DNA of 6,248 bases, taken from NCBI GenBank assembly GCA_902803625.1, contig CADCQV010000230.1:1-6248 (forward strand), given 5' to 3'. The notes under the pieces were generated by a model. The model was not told the origin of the DNA and made no database searches. It worked only from the letters and a program-made list of their open reading frames with translations. Shown piece by piece: positions 5,384 through 6,248 of this stretch. A program made the position numbers and the translations under genes. The number at the start of each line of letters is the position of its first letter. Within the stretch, counting starts at the first letter, position 1. Source of the DNA: an uncultured Lachnospiraceae bacterium. GTDB lineage: Bacteria > Bacillota > Clostridia > Lachnospirales > Lachnospiraceae.

Positions 5384-6248
5384 GAAGATCGGGGGAGTGA
5401 CCCTGGATCTTTCGGACTACAGCGGAGAGGATCTCTATTCCGAGGGGGCAGCGGAGGAAAAGCTCCTGGAAATCGTAAAGGAGCATACCGAGCCCGAGTT
5501 TAACAGACTTATTGCGCTTACGGAAAGCTGGAGCGCTCTATACCACCTTTCCCATCTGAGGGGAAACATAATCGACTTTTTCCCGATAAGTGAGGATCAG
5601 AAGGTGCTGGAGATCGGAGCGGGCTGCGGTGCGGTAACCGGGACTCTCGCAAAGCACGCCGGGTCTGTGACCTGTATAGAATTAAGCTACAGAAGGAGCC
5701 GGATCAATGCATACAGGAACCGGCAGTATAACAATATAGATATCAGGGTCGGCAATTTCCAGGATATAGAAAAGAAGCTTAAGGAAAAGTATGACTATAT
5801 TCTTCTGATCGGGGTTCTGGAATACGCTCATCTCTACATCGATGCAATAAATCCTTATCATGAATTTCTGAATCTTCTCTCTTCCCATCTTAATACAGGG
5901 GGGCAGATAGTGATCGCCATAGAGAATAAGTACGGCATGAAATATTTTGCTGGCTGCAGGGAGGATCACACCGGCAGATACTATGACGGTATCGAAGGTT
6001 ATACCCATGGAGGCGGTGTGAGGACCTTTTCAAGGGCCGGTCTTATGCGCCTCTTCCATGCTGCGGGTTATGATTACAGATTTTATTATCCATATCCTGA
6101 TTACAAGCTGCCGATCACCGTTTATTCCGATGACAGGCTTCCCTTTAAGGGGGATTTTAATGATAACGAGAGGAACTTTGACGGTGAGAGGGTGAACTGC
6201 TTTGACGAGGGAGCAGCTCTCGACGAAGCGCTGGGCGACGGTTATTTC
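5367..6248 (+). CDS. SAM-dependent methyltransferase, N-terminal 294 residues (partial)
   Basis: The reading frame runs from ATG 5367 without a stop to the window edge, so 294 residues are seen and the C-terminus is missing. An N-terminal region with LDLSDYSGEDLYSEG and LLEIVKEHTE precedes a class I Rossmann methyltransferase: motif I is VLEIGAGCGAVTG (80-92), E105 ends strand two in VTCIELS and would hold the SAM ribose, then RVGNFQDIE and YILLIGVLEYAH follow, and GGQIVIAIENKYG is a later strand. Beyond it, REDHTGRYYDGIEGY, GVRTFS and FYYPYPDYKLPI are conserved-looking segments of a type I associate with polysaccharide loci of Lachnospiraceae. Residues past 255 (PFKGDF onward) are not methyltransferase fold and suggest a further domain downstream. 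The gene overlaps wzt by 17 bases. The likely job is methylating the exported glycan or a sugar in it; the acceptor is unknown. Confidence 0.88.
   Translation, partial: MSGTIEKIGGVTLDLSDYSGEDLYSEGAAEEKLLEIVKEHTEPEFNRLIALTESWSALYHLSHLRGNIIDFFPISEDQKVLEIGAGCGAVTGTLAKHAGSVTCIELSYRRSRINAYRNRQYNNIDIRVGNFQDIEKKLKEKYDYILLIGVLEYAHLYIDAINPYHEFLNLLSSHLNTGGQIVIAIENKYGMKYFAGCREDHTGRYYDGIEGYTHGGGVRTFSRAGLMRLFHAAGYDYRFYYPYPDYKLPITVYSDDRLPFKGDFNDNERNFDGERVNCFDEGAALDEALGDGYF

Noticed and set aside
5682..6008. 108-residue open frame on the minus strand under the methyltransferase gene
   Set aside because: The + strand frame here has clear methyltransferase motifs; the opposite frame has none and no ribosome binding site that stands out.

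Overview
The window is a stretch of a cell-surface polysaccharide locus. All genes lie on the + strand, tightly packed, and both ends are cut inside genes. The encoded protein types, the frequent AGG/AGA arginine and ATA isoleucine codons, the AGGAG-type ribosome binding sites and a membrane-anchored GH25 muramidase suggest a Firmicute of the Clostridia, most likely Lachnospiraceae. This placement is inferred from sequence style and not from any marker gene.

Layout: (1) positions 1-162 are the 3' end of rfbB (dTDP-glucose 4,6-dehydratase). (2) Positions 163-276 are a short intergenic region filled with copies of a small hairpin-forming repeat. (3) rfbA (glucose-1-phosphate thymidylyltransferase) is followed by, and overlaps, a gene for a membrane-anchored, extracellular GH25 lysozyme-like muramidase. 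(4) Positions 2390-2487 hold another copy of the same repeat family, extended into a 21-bp tandem array. (5) rfbC (dTDP-4-dehydrorhamnose 3,5-epimerase) comes next, then an ABC-2 polysaccharide export permease (Wzm/TagG type) with an unusual two-helix N-terminal extension. (6) Its ATPase partner (Wzt type) carries a C-terminal Wzt_C-like carbohydrate-binding domain. (7) The window ends in an overlapping SAM-dependent methyltransferase gene that runs off the 3' edge.

How the genes fit together: RfbA, RfbB and RfbC supply three of the four steps to dTDP-L-rhamnose; rfbD, the last reductase, is not in the window. A rhamnose-containing glycan would be built on a lipid carrier in the cytoplasm, possibly methylated at its end by the last gene product, recognised by the Wzt C-terminal domain, and exported by Wzm/Wzt. 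The muramidase, translationally coupled to rfbA, would act outside the membrane on peptidoglycan, where such polysaccharides are usually attached in Gram-positive cells.

The most interesting points are the placement of the muramidase inside the dTDP-rhamnose genes and its bracketing by repeats; the repeat itself, whose two arms show a compensatory base-pair change; the combination of carbohydrate-binding Wzt with an adjacent methyltransferase, reminiscent of WbdD-type chain capping in Gram-negative bacteria; and the N-terminal extension of the permease. No intergenic stretch exceeds 300 bases, and I saw no convincing promoter, intrinsic terminator, RNA gene, insertion sequence or CRISPR array.
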